DNA of 55,648 bases from the NCBI RefSeq assembly GCF_011059185.1, contig NZ_JAALFE010000021.1, positions 1 through 55,648 of the forward strand. Reading direction: 5' to 3'. The translations under genes and the position numbers were made by a program. Positions 35,922 to 44,842 of the stretch are shown here, in pieces; within the stretch, counting starts at the first letter, position 1; each line of letters starts with the position of its first letter. This DNA is from Paragemmobacter kunshanensis (lineage in GTDB: Bacteria; Pseudomonadota; Alphaproteobacteria; Rhodobacterales; Rhodobacteraceae). The notes under the pieces were generated by a model. The model was not told the DNA's origin and did no database searches. It was given only the letters and a program-made list of their open reading frames with translations.

Positions 35922-37393
35922 CCCTGATCCCCGATCCCGCCGCACCCCCGGCAACCGGGGCCGCCCCCGAAAAGATCCGCTGCGATGCCTGCCCGGTCAT
36001 GTGCTACATCGCCCCCGGCCAGACCGGGGCCTGCGACCGCTATGCCAACGATGCGGGCCGCATCATCCGCACCGATCCCGTCACCCTGCTGACCAGGGCG
36101 CTTGACCATGGCGGCCGCATCATCCCCTTCGCCGCCGCCACCTGGACCGATGGCCTTGTCCCCGAGGATAGCACCGTCACCGGCATCGGCTCCGGCACCA
36201 CCTATCCGGACTACAAGCCCGCCCCCTTCATCGTCAGCCAGCAGATCGACGGGGCCGACATGGTCACCGTGGTGACAGAGGCGATCTTTTCCTATTGCGG
36301 CGTCAAGGTGAAGATCGACACCGACCGCCACCTTGGCCCCGAAGGCGCCACCGTCCGCCATCAGGGCGAACCCGTTGGCCATGTCACCACCGCCGAATAC
36401 GGCTCGCAGATGCTGTCGCTCGGCGGCGTCCATCACCTGACGGGCGGCAGCAAGGCCGAAGGCCGCCTCACCTGCGCCGCCCTCCTTGCGCTCTGCAATG
36501 GCGAGGCGGTGGATTTGACCATCGACGAAGGCTCCACCGTCACCGTGCAGGCAGGCAAGCCCCCCATCGTGGACGGCATCCCCGAACGGCGGATGCGCGT
36601 CGGCTGCGGTTCGGCCACCATCGGGATGTTCGCCAGCCAGTGGAAGGGTCTTGTCGACGAAGTCGTCGTCGTGGACGACCACATCACCGGCGTCGTGTCG
36701 GAACATCAGGCGGGCAAGGTGATCGGCTGGGAACCGACAGGCATCCGCATCAAGGGCCACCGCTCCACCCCCGGCCGCTATTTCCGCGTCTCCGAACCCG
36801 GCCTGGGCTGGGGCGGCACGCGGCTTTCTGATCCGCTGGAGATATTGGGCGACTGGAACCCCAAGAAAGGCGCGCGGCCCGGCCTGCGGCTGCTGATGGT
36901 CTCCACCACCGGCGAGCAATATGCCTATTACGAACTCGACGACGAATTGAACCCCCGGGCCATGCCCCTGCCCCCGGCGCTGCTGCCCACCGTCGCCCTG
37001 ATCGACGAGAATTGCGAACCCTCGCTCTGCACCGTCCTCTTCATGGGCGGTGCGGGCGGGTCGCTGCGGGCGGGCGTCACCCGCAACCCCGTAAGGCTGA
37101 CCCGCTCGGTCCAGTCGGGGGAAACCCGTCTCACTTCGGGCGGGGCCGAGTGCTTCATCTGGCCGGGCGGCGGGATCACCTTCATGGTCGATGTCACGCG
37201 CCTGCCGCAGGGCGCCTTCGGCCATGTCCCGACCCCGGCCCTTGTCGCGCCGCTGGAATTCACCCTGCCCCGCGACGCCTATCTGCGCCTCGGTGGCCAT
37301 GACGATGCGATCCGGTCGCTGCCCGACATCATCGAGACGGGCGGCGAATACCCCATCGCCGCGAAGCTCCACCCGAAAGGCGGCCCGGTATGA
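35918..37393 (+). CDS. 6-hydroxynicotinate-reductase-like Fe-S protein
   Basis: 491 residues, close to the length of the clostridial 6-hydroxynicotinate reductase, which reduces 6-hydroxynicotinate to 1,4,5,6-tetrahydro-6-oxonicotinate. The N-terminal cysteine cluster C22, C25, C29 and C39 (RCDACPVMCY ... GACDRY) can hold a 4Fe-4S centre. Several glycine-rich stretches follow (GIGSGTTYPDYKPAPF, RMRVGCGSATIGMFASQW). Both ends overlap neighbours by 4 bases. The family name rests on a small number of characterised members, so the true substrate may be another hydroxylated N-heterocycle. Confidence 0.82.
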   Translation: MTLIPDPAAPPATGAAPEKIRCDACPVMCYIAPGQTGACDRYANDAGRIIRTDPVTLLTRALDHGGRIIPFAAATWTDGLVPEDSTVTGIGSGTTYPDYKPAPFIVSQQIDGADMVTVVTEAIFSYCGVKVKIDTDRHLGPEGATVRHQGEPVGHVTTAEYGSQMLSLGGVHHLTGGSKAEGRLTCAALLALCNGEAVDLTIDEGSTVTVQAGKPPIVDGIPERRMRVGCGSATIGMFASQWKGLVDEVVVVDDHITGVVSEHQAGKVIGWEPTGIRIKGHRSTPGRYFRVSEPGLGWGGTRLSDPLEILGDWNPKKGARPGLRLLMVSTTGEQYAYYELDDELNPRAMPLPPALLPTVALIDENCEPSLCTVLFMGGAGGSLRAGVTRNPVRLTRSVQSGETRLTSGGAECFIWPGGGITFMVDVTRLPQGAFGHVPTPALVAPLEFTLPRDAYLRLGGHDDAIRSLPDIIETGGEYPIAAKLHPKGGPV

Positions 37394-38235
37394 CCGCCCA
37401 GATCGCATGGCTGCCCGGCAACCGCCTGCACCTGAACCACGGCCCCATCGACGTGATCCTGCAAGGCTGGGGCGATCCCCGCGCGCTGGCGCAGGGCTAC
37501 GCCGCCGTGGCGGATCGCTTTCCCGCGATCCTGCCCGAACTCTGCGCCGAACTTCCGGCGCTGCGCGCGCCCGATGCCGCCCTTCACGGCCCCGTCGCCC
37601 GCCGCATGGCCGCCGCCGCCGCCCCCTTCCGCCCCGCCTTCATCACCCCCATGGCCGCCGTCGCCGGTGCCGTGGCCGAAGAGATCCTGCGCGCCTTCCT
37701 CCGCCCCGGCATCACCCGCGCCTATGCCAATAACGGCGGCGACATCGCGCTGCATCTCGACCCCGGCGAAAGCCTGACCTGCGCCATCGCAGCCCGCCCC
37801 GGCATGACCGACCGGCTCACGATCCGCCACGCGGATCCCGTCCGCGGCATCGCCACCTCCGGCTGGCGCGGCCGCTCGCATTCGCTAGGCATCGCCGATG
37901 CCGTCACGGTCCTTGCCGCCACCGCCCCCATGGCCGATGCCGCCGCCACCATGATCGCCAATGCCGTCGATCTACCGGGCCATCCCGCCATCACCCGCCG
38001 CCCCGCCCGCGACCTTGCCCCCGACAGCGACCTTGGCCCGCGCCGCGTCACCACCGCAGTCGCGCCGCTTGACCCCACCGAGATCGCCGCCGCCCTTACT
38101 GCCGGCGAGGCCGCCGCGCGCGCCTTCCGCCAACAAGGACTGGTTGAGGCCGCCGCCCTTTTCCTGCACCCTGAATTGCGCATCCTCGGTCCCTTCGCGC
38201 TGACCGCCCAATCACCGGAGCCCGCCCTTGCCTGA
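37390..38235 (+). CDS. UPF0280 family protein (ApbE-like fold)
   Basis: 281 residues. ANNGGDIALHL near 115 and GIATSGWRGRSHSLGIADAV near 157 match UPF0280, relatives of ApbE, the enzyme that attaches FMN to proteins. Its constant company with 6-hydroxynicotinate-reductase-like genes suggests it matures or modifies that enzyme; this is inference. Overlaps the reductase by 4 bases and the next gene by 8. Confidence 0.82.
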   Translation: MTAQIAWLPGNRLHLNHGPIDVILQGWGDPRALAQGYAAVADRFPAILPELCAELPALRAPDAALHGPVARRMAAAAAPFRPAFITPMAAVAGAVAEEILRAFLRPGITRAYANNGGDIALHLDPGESLTCAIAARPGMTDRLTIRHADPVRGIATSGWRGRSHSLGIADAVTVLAATAPMADAAATMIANAVDLPGHPAITRRPARDLAPDSDLGPRRVTTAVAPLDPTEIAAALTAGEAAARAFRQQGLVEAAALFLHPELRILGPFALTAQSPEPALA

Positions 38236-38812
38236 CGCCTTCCCCCTTCGCCGCATCACCCTCCAGATCGAAGAGGTCCATCACGAAGGCGGCCCGCCGG
38301 CCGCGACCCCGCATCTGAAGGGCGCGATCATGGCCGTCTGCGCCAATCCCTTTGCCGGCCGCTATGTCGAGGATCTGCAACCCGCGATGGAAACGCTCAA
38401 GCCCCTGGCGCTGATGCTGACCGACCGCCTCGTCGCGGCGCTTGGCGGGCGCGAGGGGATAGATGCCTATGGCAAGGGCGCGATGGTGGGCGAGAATGGC
38501 GAGGCCGAACACGGCGCGATCTGGCATGTCTCGGGCGGTTACGGGATGCGTGAACGCCTTGGCGAATGCCGGGCCATCGTGCCCTCGGCAATGAAGGTGG
38601 CGGGCGTGGGCGGGATGCTGGACATCCCGCTTGGCCATCTGAACGCGGCCTATGTCCGCTCGCGCTTTGACAGCATCAACATCCGCATCGACGATGCCCC
38701 CCGCGCCAATGAGGTGGTCTTTGCCCTCGCCATGGCCAAGGGCGGGCGCATCCACAGCCGGATGGGCGGGCTGGAGATCTGGCAGGTCAAGGGCGAGGAC
38801 GGGCTGAGATGA
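38228..38812 (+). CDS. DUF1185 ('amino acid synthesis') family protein
   Basis: 194 residues. Recognised by IEEVHHEGG, CANPFAGRYVEDLQPAM, GKGAMVGENGEAEHGAIWH and AKGGRIHSRMGGLEIWQV. As I recall, crystal structures of members show a chorismate-mutase-like trimeric fold related in outline to cyclic-amide hydrolases such as cyanuric acid hydrolase. Its family title is a guess from early annotation. In this operon a ring-opening, isomerising or lyase step is possible. Overlaps on both sides support co-translation. Confidence 0.85.
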   Translation: MPDAFPLRRITLQIEEVHHEGGPPAATPHLKGAIMAVCANPFAGRYVEDLQPAMETLKPLALMLTDRLVAALGGREGIDAYGKGAMVGENGEAEHGAIWHVSGGYGMRERLGECRAIVPSAMKVAGVGGMLDIPLGHLNAAYVRSRFDSINIRIDDAPRANEVVFALAMAKGGRIHSRMGGLEIWQVKGEDGLR

Positions 38813-40221
38813 CGGAACGGCGGCAGCCATGCGGCCCTGACGGCCCGCGTCCCGGCCTTTCCGGGATGCTGGGTCGGTCAGCGCTGCCCGCTGCCGCCCT
38901 GCTGCTGCCCACGGCCGCCTTTGCCTGCGCCCTGCCGCCCTCGGTCATCCTGACGCTGCCGACCGGCTGGTATATCACCGGGGCGGCCATCACCGTGGCC
39001 CTGACGGCCCTTCTGGGTGGCATGGCCCGCACCCTGCCCGATCCGCAACCCCGCCTGATCCTTGAACGCCCGGTGCTGCTGCCGGTCACCCTGACCTCCT
39101 ACCTGTCCTGCCTTGCCTTCCTGGGCCTTGTCTTCGTCGGCTGGTATGGCTCGCGCGATCCGATGCACAACCTGATGACGCTGGTCTTCTGGACGGGCAT
39201 CTGGATTGCCCTGCCGCTCGGCTCGCTGCTCTTCGGTCATCTCTGGCGCCCCATCAACCCCTGGACCGGCCCGGTCCGCATCGCGCGCCTGCTCCTGGGC
39301 CGTCAGGGCGGCATCGGCCTGTCGCGCCTTGGCCATCTGCCCGCCCTTGCAGGCTATGGCGGCTTTGTCTGGTTCCAGATCGTCTCGATGTCGCCCGATG
39401 ATCCGGCGGTCCTCGCCACGGTCGCGCTTGCCTATTGGGCGGTGATCCTGGCCCTCGCCATCCTCGAAGGCGAAGACTGGCTGGAGCAGGGCGAATTCCT
39501 GACCGTCCTCATGGGCTATCTCGCGCGCATCGCGCCGCTCTGGCTGGAATTGCGGGGAACACGCGCCCGCCTCATGCTGGGCTGGCCCGGGGCACAGGTC
39601 CTGCGCATGGCCCCGCTCGGCCCCAGCGCCATCGCCTTCGTCACCATGGCGCTGGCCGCGCTGACCTTCGACGGGTTGGCCGAAACCTTCTGGTGGCTGG
39701 GCCTGATCGGGGAAAACCCGCTGGAACCAACCGGGCGATCCGCCGTCATGGGGGTGAACACGCTGGGCCTGCTGGCCGTCTGGGCGCTGACGGCGGGCAC
39801 GATCCTGGGCGCGATCCGGCTGGGTCAGCGGCTGGGCGGCGGCTTTGCCACGGGGCCCGTGATGCTCTCTTTCCTGGCCATCGCCGCGGGCTATCACGCC
39901 GCGCATTACTTCGTGACGCTGCTCACTGCCGGGCAATACACCCTAGCCGCGCTGAACGATCCGCTCTTTCGCGGCGACAGCTACCTCGGCCTGTCGGAAT
40001 TCTTCGTCTCCTTCGGCTTCCTCACCGATCCCACCCTCATGCCCGCCATCTATGGCACCCAGTTCGCCGCCATCCTGCTGGCCCATCTCCTTGCCGTCTT
40101 CCTGACGCTGAAACTGGCAGGCCCCGTCACGCGCGCGCTTTCGCATCTGCCGATGACGGCGCTGATGGTGGGCTATACCAGCCTCGGCCTCTGGCTCCTG
40201 TCCACGGCCCGCAGCCTATGA
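38809..40221 (+). CDS. Multipass membrane protein of unknown role
   Basis: 470 residues, about 12 hydrophobic segments, and an N-terminal signal-like stretch (PAAALLLPTAAFACALPPS). I recognise no transporter motif. Related proteins are sometimes labelled fenitrothion hydrolase in databases, on thin grounds. Conserved-looking features are HLWRPINPWTGP near 145 and GYHAAHYFVTLLTAGQYTL near 365, with His and Tyr in membrane context. It is co-translated with DUF1185 and followed by the ABC importer, so a role in uptake or electron transfer from the molybdenum enzyme is possible. Confidence 0.7.
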   Translation: MTERRQPCGPDGPRPGLSGMLGRSALPAAALLLPTAAFACALPPSVILTLPTGWYITGAAITVALTALLGGMARTLPDPQPRLILERPVLLPVTLTSYLSCLAFLGLVFVGWYGSRDPMHNLMTLVFWTGIWIALPLGSLLFGHLWRPINPWTGPVRIARLLLGRQGGIGLSRLGHLPALAGYGGFVWFQIVSMSPDDPAVLATVALAYWAVILALAILEGEDWLEQGEFLTVLMGYLARIAPLWLELRGTRARLMLGWPGAQVLRMAPLGPSAIAFVTMALAALTFDGLAETFWWLGLIGENPLEPTGRSAVMGVNTLGLLAVWALTAGTILGAIRLGQRLGGGFATGPVMLSFLAIAAGYHAAHYFVTLLTAGQYTLAALNDPLFRGDSYLGLSEFFVSFGFLTDPTLMPAIYGTQFAAILLAHLLAVFLTLKLAGPVTRALSHLPMTALMVGYTSLGLWLLSTARSL

Positions 40222-40285
40222 CGCCCCCTTTCACCACCCCGAGACGCGCAACAGACGCGCCCGGCCAACAGCGGAGAGAACGACC

Positions 40286-41572
40286 ATGACGAAACACCTG
40301 ATCGGACACGCGCCGAGCCGTCGCTCGGTCCTCAAGGGGATGGGGGCGGGCCTTGTCGCCGCCTCGGCCTTCCCCGGCTATACCTGGGCGCAATCCTCGG
40401 CCCCCATCAAGCTGGGCTTCCAGTTGCACCGCACCGGCATCGGCGCGGCCTATGGGCGCTGGTACGAACGCACCGCGCAGGCCGCGCTCAAGGTGCTGAA
40501 CGATGGCGGCGGCATCAATGGCCGCCCGGTCGAGATCGTCTTCGAGGATGACGCCACCGATCCCAAGCGCGGCGCGGAAGTGGTGGAAAAGCTGGCCTCG
40601 CAGGCCGGTTGCGACGCGATCTTCGGGCCGCTCTTTTCCCATGTCGTCATCGGCTCCGCCCCCCGGGCGGGCGAATTGAAGATCCCCTATCTGGTCTGTT
40701 CCGAAGGCTATCACGTGGCCTCGGGCATGCTGAACCGCTGGACGCTGCAGCCCGGCATCACCGATGTCCGCGCGCAGGTGTCGTCCATGGCGCCCTGGGT
40801 GATGCAGAACCTCGGCAAGAAGGTGACGATGGTCTATCCCGACTACGCCTTCGGCTATGACCACCGCGATTTCTTTACCGAAGCCGTCAAGGCCCAGGGC
40901 GGCGAGGTGATCGCCCAGATCGCCATCCCGCCGACCGAGACCAGCTTCACCCGCTATCTGCCGCAGATCCCGGCCGAGACGGAGGTTCTCTATCACGTCA
41001 TGGTCGGCCCCGCCGTGCTGACCTTCGTCAAGGAACTGGGCGATTTCTACGGATCGGGCGCGCGGCCGCAGATCTTCGGCTTCATCGACAGCCTGGAGGC
41101 CGTCGACACCGCCACGCCCGGCCTTGAATTCCTCGAAGGCACGCATTTCTGGGAAGGCCACAACCGCGTGAAACAGGCCGATGCGTCCGAGGCGGAAACC
41201 TTCTACCGCGCCGCGGTGGGGGTGGATGACAACGGCGCCTCGGTCAGCGATGCCAAGGATGTCTCCACCTATGCCCATATGTTCAGCTGCTGGGAGACGC
41301 TTTTCATCATCAAGCAGGGGATGGAGGCGGCAGGCTATCAGGGCCCGGCAGACCGCCAGAAATTCGTCGAGGCGATCGAGGCGATGACCGCCTTCGAGGC
41401 CGGCAACGACCATCCGCAGGGGGCAAAGATGTTCAACGGCAAGACCCATCAGGTCTTTGGCCATCAGTTCATCTCAAAGGTGGAAGGCGGCAAGCTGATC
41501 CGCGTGCATCAGACCGCGATCGAGGACGGCATGTATCCCGACGCGGTGGATTACACGACCCAATCCTTCTGA
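40286..41572 (+). CDS. ABC importer substrate-binding protein (Liv/urea type)
   Basis: 428 residues. The N-terminus has a twin-arginine signal (SRRSVLKGMGAGLVAASAF, cut near TWAQSS), so it is exported folded by Tat. The mature part is a type I periplasmic binding fold (PIKLGFQLHRTGIGAAYGRW, INGRPVEIVFEDDATDPKRG, VSTYAHMFSCWETLF). Its place ahead of four Liv-type genes makes it their binding protein. The substrate is presumably the heterocycle degraded by the operon. GGAGAG lies 9 bases ahead of the ATG. Confidence 0.9.
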   Translation: MTKHLIGHAPSRRSVLKGMGAGLVAASAFPGYTWAQSSAPIKLGFQLHRTGIGAAYGRWYERTAQAALKVLNDGGGINGRPVEIVFEDDATDPKRGAEVVEKLASQAGCDAIFGPLFSHVVIGSAPRAGELKIPYLVCSEGYHVASGMLNRWTLQPGITDVRAQVSSMAPWVMQNLGKKVTMVYPDYAFGYDHRDFFTEAVKAQGGEVIAQIAIPPTETSFTRYLPQIPAETEVLYHVMVGPAVLTFVKELGDFYGSGARPQIFGFIDSLEAVDTATPGLEFLEGTHFWEGHNRVKQADASEAETFYRAAVGVDDNGASVSDAKDVSTYAHMFSCWETLFIIKQGMEAAGYQGPADRQKFVEAIEAMTAFEAGNDHPQGAKMFNGKTHQVFGHQFISKVEGGKLIRVHQTAIEDGMYPDAVDYTTQSF

Positions 41573-41592
41573 TCCGCGGTCGATCCTGCCCA

Positions 41593-41619
41593 TCGGGGGG
41601 GCGCCCCGCGCCCCCCCGA
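41593..41619 (+). promoter_or_regulatory. GC-rich hairpin between binding-protein and permease genes
   Basis: TCGGGGGGGCG (41593-41603) and CGCCCCCCCGA (41609-41619) are perfect complements around a 5-base loop, with no T-run. Such hairpins after binding-protein genes protect the upstream mRNA or attenuate read-through, keeping the binding protein in excess over the membrane parts. Confidence 0.8.
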
Positions 41620-41645
41620 GCCCCCCCTTGCGCGGAGTGCGATCC

Positions 41646-42527
41646 TTGGGTTTCGGTCCCTTCCTGTTGCTGGCGCTGATGGAAAGCGCCGTCACCGCGG
41701 CGACACTGGCGCTGACGGCGGTCGGCCTGTCGCTGGTCTTTGGCGTGATGCGCGTCGTGAACGTGGCGCATGGCGAATTCTTCATGCTGGGCGCGGTCGC
41801 GGCCTGGTTCATCACGAATTTCATCGGCGGCCCGCCCTGGTTCGCCTTCCTCATGGCGCTTGCCCTGGCGCCGCTGGCCGTTGCGGCCATCGCGGCCCTT
41901 GCCGACCGGCTGATCCTGAAGCGGCTGGATTACGAACCCGAAGCCACCATCGTGGCCACCATCGGCCTGCTCTACATCTTCCAGCAGGCGGCGCTCTCCT
42001 TCTACGGCCCGCAGGCCATGCCGGTGGAGCCGCCCTTCAACTTCCGCATCCAGCTGCCCTGGTTCGGCTATTCGGCCTACAAGCTTTCGGTGATCCTTCT
42101 GGCCGCACTGGTGCTGATCGGCGTCTGGCTGTTCCTGACCCGCAGCAAGGCGGGCCTCGTGATGCGGGCAACCCAGGTGGATCGCGAAACCGCCCAGGCC
42201 TTCGGCATCGACACCGACCGCGTCTATGCCGCCGTCTTCGCCCTTGGCGCGGGCCTGGCGGCCATCGCCGCCGTGCTGATCGTGCCGATTGCCCAGGCGC
42301 ATTACCTGATGGGCCATGATCCCCTGCTGCTGGCCTTCATCACCGTCATCGTGGGTGGCCTCGGCTCGCTGCGCGGCACGGTGATCGCGGCCATCCTGAT
42401 CGGGCTGTCGGACGGGCTGATCGCCTTCTTCTGGTCGCCCACCCTGGCCAAGATCCTGGCCACCCTGCTGGTCGCCATGGTGCTGGTCTTCCGCCCGCAG
42501 GGCCTGTTCGGGGCCAGGACGACATGA
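41646..42527 (+). CDS. ABC importer permease (LivH type)
   Basis: 293 residues from a TTG start that I prefer because GGAG lies 8 bases ahead; other starts a few codons up- or downstream are possible. Family signs: LTAVGLSLVFGVMRVVNVAHGEF, MRATQVDRETAQAFGIDTDRV (EAA-like loop), TVIVGGLGSLRGTVIAAILIG. Eight or so membrane helices. Its stop overlaps livM by 4 bases. Confidence 0.88.
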   Translation: MGFGPFLLLALMESAVTAATLALTAVGLSLVFGVMRVVNVAHGEFFMLGAVAAWFITNFIGGPPWFAFLMALALAPLAVAAIAALADRLILKRLDYEPEATIVATIGLLYIFQQAALSFYGPQAMPVEPPFNFRIQLPWFGYSAYKLSVILLAALVLIGVWLFLTRSKAGLVMRATQVDRETAQAFGIDTDRVYAAVFALGAGLAAIAAVLIVPIAQAHYLMGHDPLLLAFITVIVGGLGSLRGTVIAAILIGLSDGLIAFFWSPTLAKILATLLVAMVLVFRPQGLFGARTT

Positions 42528-43450
42528 AGGTCTGGATCCTGCATGTCGCGGTGCTGCTGGCGCTTCTGGTGCTGCTGCTGGTCCTGCCCGCCTATCACGC
42601 CACCAATCTGGCGCGGATCATGGTGCTGGCGGTCTTTGCCATCGGCTACAACCTTGCCTTCGGCTATACGGGCCTGCTGTCGCTGGGACATGCGCTGTTC
42701 TTCGCGGCCGGGGTCTATGGCGCGGCGCTGCCGGTCACCTATCTGGGCTTTGCGCAACTGCCTGCGCTGATCGCGGGGCTTGTCGCCGGGGCCGTCATGG
42801 CCGGGCTGACCGGCCTTCTGGCCCTGCGCACGGCGGGCGTCAGCTTCATGATCGTCACCCTGATGTTCGCGCAGGCCGGCTATCTGTCGCTTCTTTACTT
42901 CGGCGAGGTGACGGGCGGCGACGAAGGCCTCGTCCTGCCCGGTGCCGCGGGCCTGATCCCCGGGCTTTCCGCCGATGCCGCCCGCACCACCATAGCCTAT
43001 GGCCTCTTTGCCCTTGCCCTGATCGCCTCGCTCCTTCTGGTGCGGGGCCGCTTCGGGCGGACCATGGTCGCCATGCGCGAGAATGAGGAACGCTCGCGCA
43101 TGCTGGGCTACAACCCCTTTGCCGTGAAACTGGCCGCGCTGGTGCTGTCGGGCCTTTTCGCCGGGGCCTCCGGCGCGGCCTATGCGCTGCTTTTCGGCTA
43201 TGCCGGGGCCAGCTTCGCCACCATCCAGTATTCCATCCTGCCCATGCTCTGGGTGCTGATGGGCGGGGCAGGCACCGTGCTGGGGCCGCTGATCGGCACG
43301 GCGGCGATGTTCTACCTTGTCGACATCGCGGGCAGCTATACCACGGCCACGCTTCTCTTTGTCGGGGTGGCGCTGGTGCTGCTGATCCTCTTCGCGCCCA
43401 GGGGCATCCTCGGCACGATCCGCGAAAGGTGGCTGCCATGGCTGCCGTGA
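42524..43450 (+). CDS. ABC importer permease (LivM type)
   Basis: 308 residues, second membrane subunit. Family signs: YNLAFGYTGLLSLGHALFF near 44, MRENEERSRMLGYNPFAVKL near 183, PMLWVLMGGAGTVLGPLIG near 240. Ends 13 bases inside the next gene. Confidence 0.92.
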   Translation: MKVWILHVAVLLALLVLLLVLPAYHATNLARIMVLAVFAIGYNLAFGYTGLLSLGHALFFAAGVYGAALPVTYLGFAQLPALIAGLVAGAVMAGLTGLLALRTAGVSFMIVTLMFAQAGYLSLLYFGEVTGGDEGLVLPGAAGLIPGLSADAARTTIAYGLFALALIASLLLVRGRFGRTMVAMRENEERSRMLGYNPFAVKLAALVLSGLFAGASGAAYALLFGYAGASFATIQYSILPMLWVLMGGAGTVLGPLIGTAAMFYLVDIAGSYTTATLLFVGVALVLLILFAPRGILGTIRERWLPWLP

Positions 43451-44160
43451 TCCTTTCCGCCCGCGCGCTCACGCGGCATTTCGGGGGCCTGCGTGCCGTG
43501 GACGGGGTAGATTTCGACCTGCATCAGGGCGATATCCACGCCCTGATCGGCCCAAATGGCGCGGGAAAGACCACCTTCGTGGGCCTGCTGTCGGGCCGCA
43601 TCCCCGCCCAATCCGGCACCATCACCCTGGCGGGCGAGGATATCACCAGGCTCCCCGCCCATGCCCGCGTCCGGAAGGGCATCGCCTATACCTTCCAGAT
43701 CACCTCGGTCTATCCGCGCCTGTCGGTCTTCGACAATGTCGCCCTCGCCGTGCAACAGGGGACAGACCGCGACCTCGGCCCCGCCGTGATGGCGGCGCTT
43801 TCCCGCGTCAACCTTGCCGACCGCGCCGAGCAGACCGCAGGCACCCTGTCCTATGGCCACCAGCGCCTGCTGGAAATGGGCATGGGCCTTGCCCTGCGCC
43901 CGCGCATCCTGATCCTGGACGAGCCGACACAGGGCCTTGCCAGCGGCGAGATCGCCAATTTCAAGGCCCTGATCCGCAGCCTCGTTCCCGAAACCACCGT
44001 GCTGCTGATCGAACACAACATGGACGTGGTCATGGACCTTGCCACCCGCATCACCGTCCTGAACCTGGGCCAGCACCTCGCCACCGGCACCGCGGCCGAG
44101 ATCCGCGCCAATCCGGCCGTGCAGGATGCCTATCTGGGGGGCCATCATGCTGCGGATTGA
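43438..44160 (+). CDS. ABC importer ATPase (LivG type)
   Basis: 240 residues. Walker A GPNGAGKTT near 37, signature LSYGHQRLLEMG near 138, Walker B ILILDEPTQGLA, H-loop LLIEHNMDVVMD. The signature reads SYGHQ rather than SGGQQ, which is common in LivG proteins. Start at the ATG with AAAGG 8 bases upstream; it overlaps livM by 13 bases and livF by 14. Confidence 0.92.
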   Translation: MAAVILSARALTRHFGGLRAVDGVDFDLHQGDIHALIGPNGAGKTTFVGLLSGRIPAQSGTITLAGEDITRLPAHARVRKGIAYTFQITSVYPRLSVFDNVALAVQQGTDRDLGPAVMAALSRVNLADRAEQTAGTLSYGHQRLLEMGMGLALRPRILILDEPTQGLASGEIANFKALIRSLVPETTVLLIEHNMDVVMDLATRITVLNLGQHLATGTAAEIRANPAVQDAYLGGHHAAD

Positions 44161-44842
44161 CGGCCTCTCGGCAGGCTATGGCCCCGTCGGCGTCCTGCAT
44201 GACCTGACGCTGGAGGCGCGGGCGGCGCAGATCACCTGCATCATGGGACGCAATGGCGCGGGCAAGTCCACGCTGATGAAATGCATCATGGGCCTTGTTC
44301 CGGCCTCGCGCGGGTCGATCACGCTGGACGGCGTCGCCCTGCACAGCCTGCCCGCCCATCGCGTGCCGGGCCATGGCGTGGCCTATGTCCCGCAGGGGCG
44401 CAGGCTCTTTGGCCCGCTGACCGTGGCCGAGAACCTGCAGATCGGCCTGATGACCCGCAACATGGGCGACGAGACGCGCGACCGCGTCCTCGACCTCTTC
44501 CCCCGCCTGCGCGAAAGGCTCGATCAGGTGGCGGCCACGCTTTCGGGGGGCGAGCAGCAGATGCTGGCCATCGGGCGCGCGCTCTGCCTTGAACCCAAGG
44601 TGCTGCTCCTCGACGAACCGACCGAGGGGCTGCAACCCTCGATGATCGCGCTGATCCGCGATGTCGTGCTGCGGCTGAAGGAGACGGGCGTGGCCACCAT
44701 CCTTGTGGAACAGCGCCCCGATGCGGTGCTGCAACTGGCCGATCGTGTGGTCTTCATGGCGAACGGAACCGTGGCCGATTGCAGCGAAAGGGCCGATCTG
44801 TCGCCCGACGCACCGCAATTCATGGCCTATGTGGGGGTTTGA
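44147..44842 (+). CDS. ABC importer ATPase (LivF type)
   Basis: 231 residues. Walker A GRNGAGKST near 36, AYVPQGRRLFGPLTV, signature LSGGEQQMLAIGRAL near 130, Walker B VLLLDEPTEGLQPSM. LivF-specific PQGR is present. Overlaps livG by 14 bases; its TGA abuts the hyuA ATG directly. Confidence 0.93.
   Translation: MLRIDGLSAGYGPVGVLHDLTLEARAAQITCIMGRNGAGKSTLMKCIMGLVPASRGSITLDGVALHSLPAHRVPGHGVAYVPQGRRLFGPLTVAENLQIGLMTRNMGDETRDRVLDLFPRLRERLDQVAATLSGGEQQMLAIGRALCLEPKVLLLDEPTEGLQPSMIALIRDVVLRLKETGVATILVEQRPDAVLQLADRVVFMANGTVADCSERADLSPDAPQFMAYVGV

Noticed and set aside
33480-35954. 824-codon open frame opposite the molybdenum hydroxylase
   Set aside because: Antisense shadow; the plus strand has complete Fe-S and Mo-cofactor motifs.
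35696-37408. 570-codon minus-strand frame opposite the reductase-like gene
   Set aside because: Antisense shadow; the plus frame has the cysteine cluster and 4-base overlaps with both neighbours.
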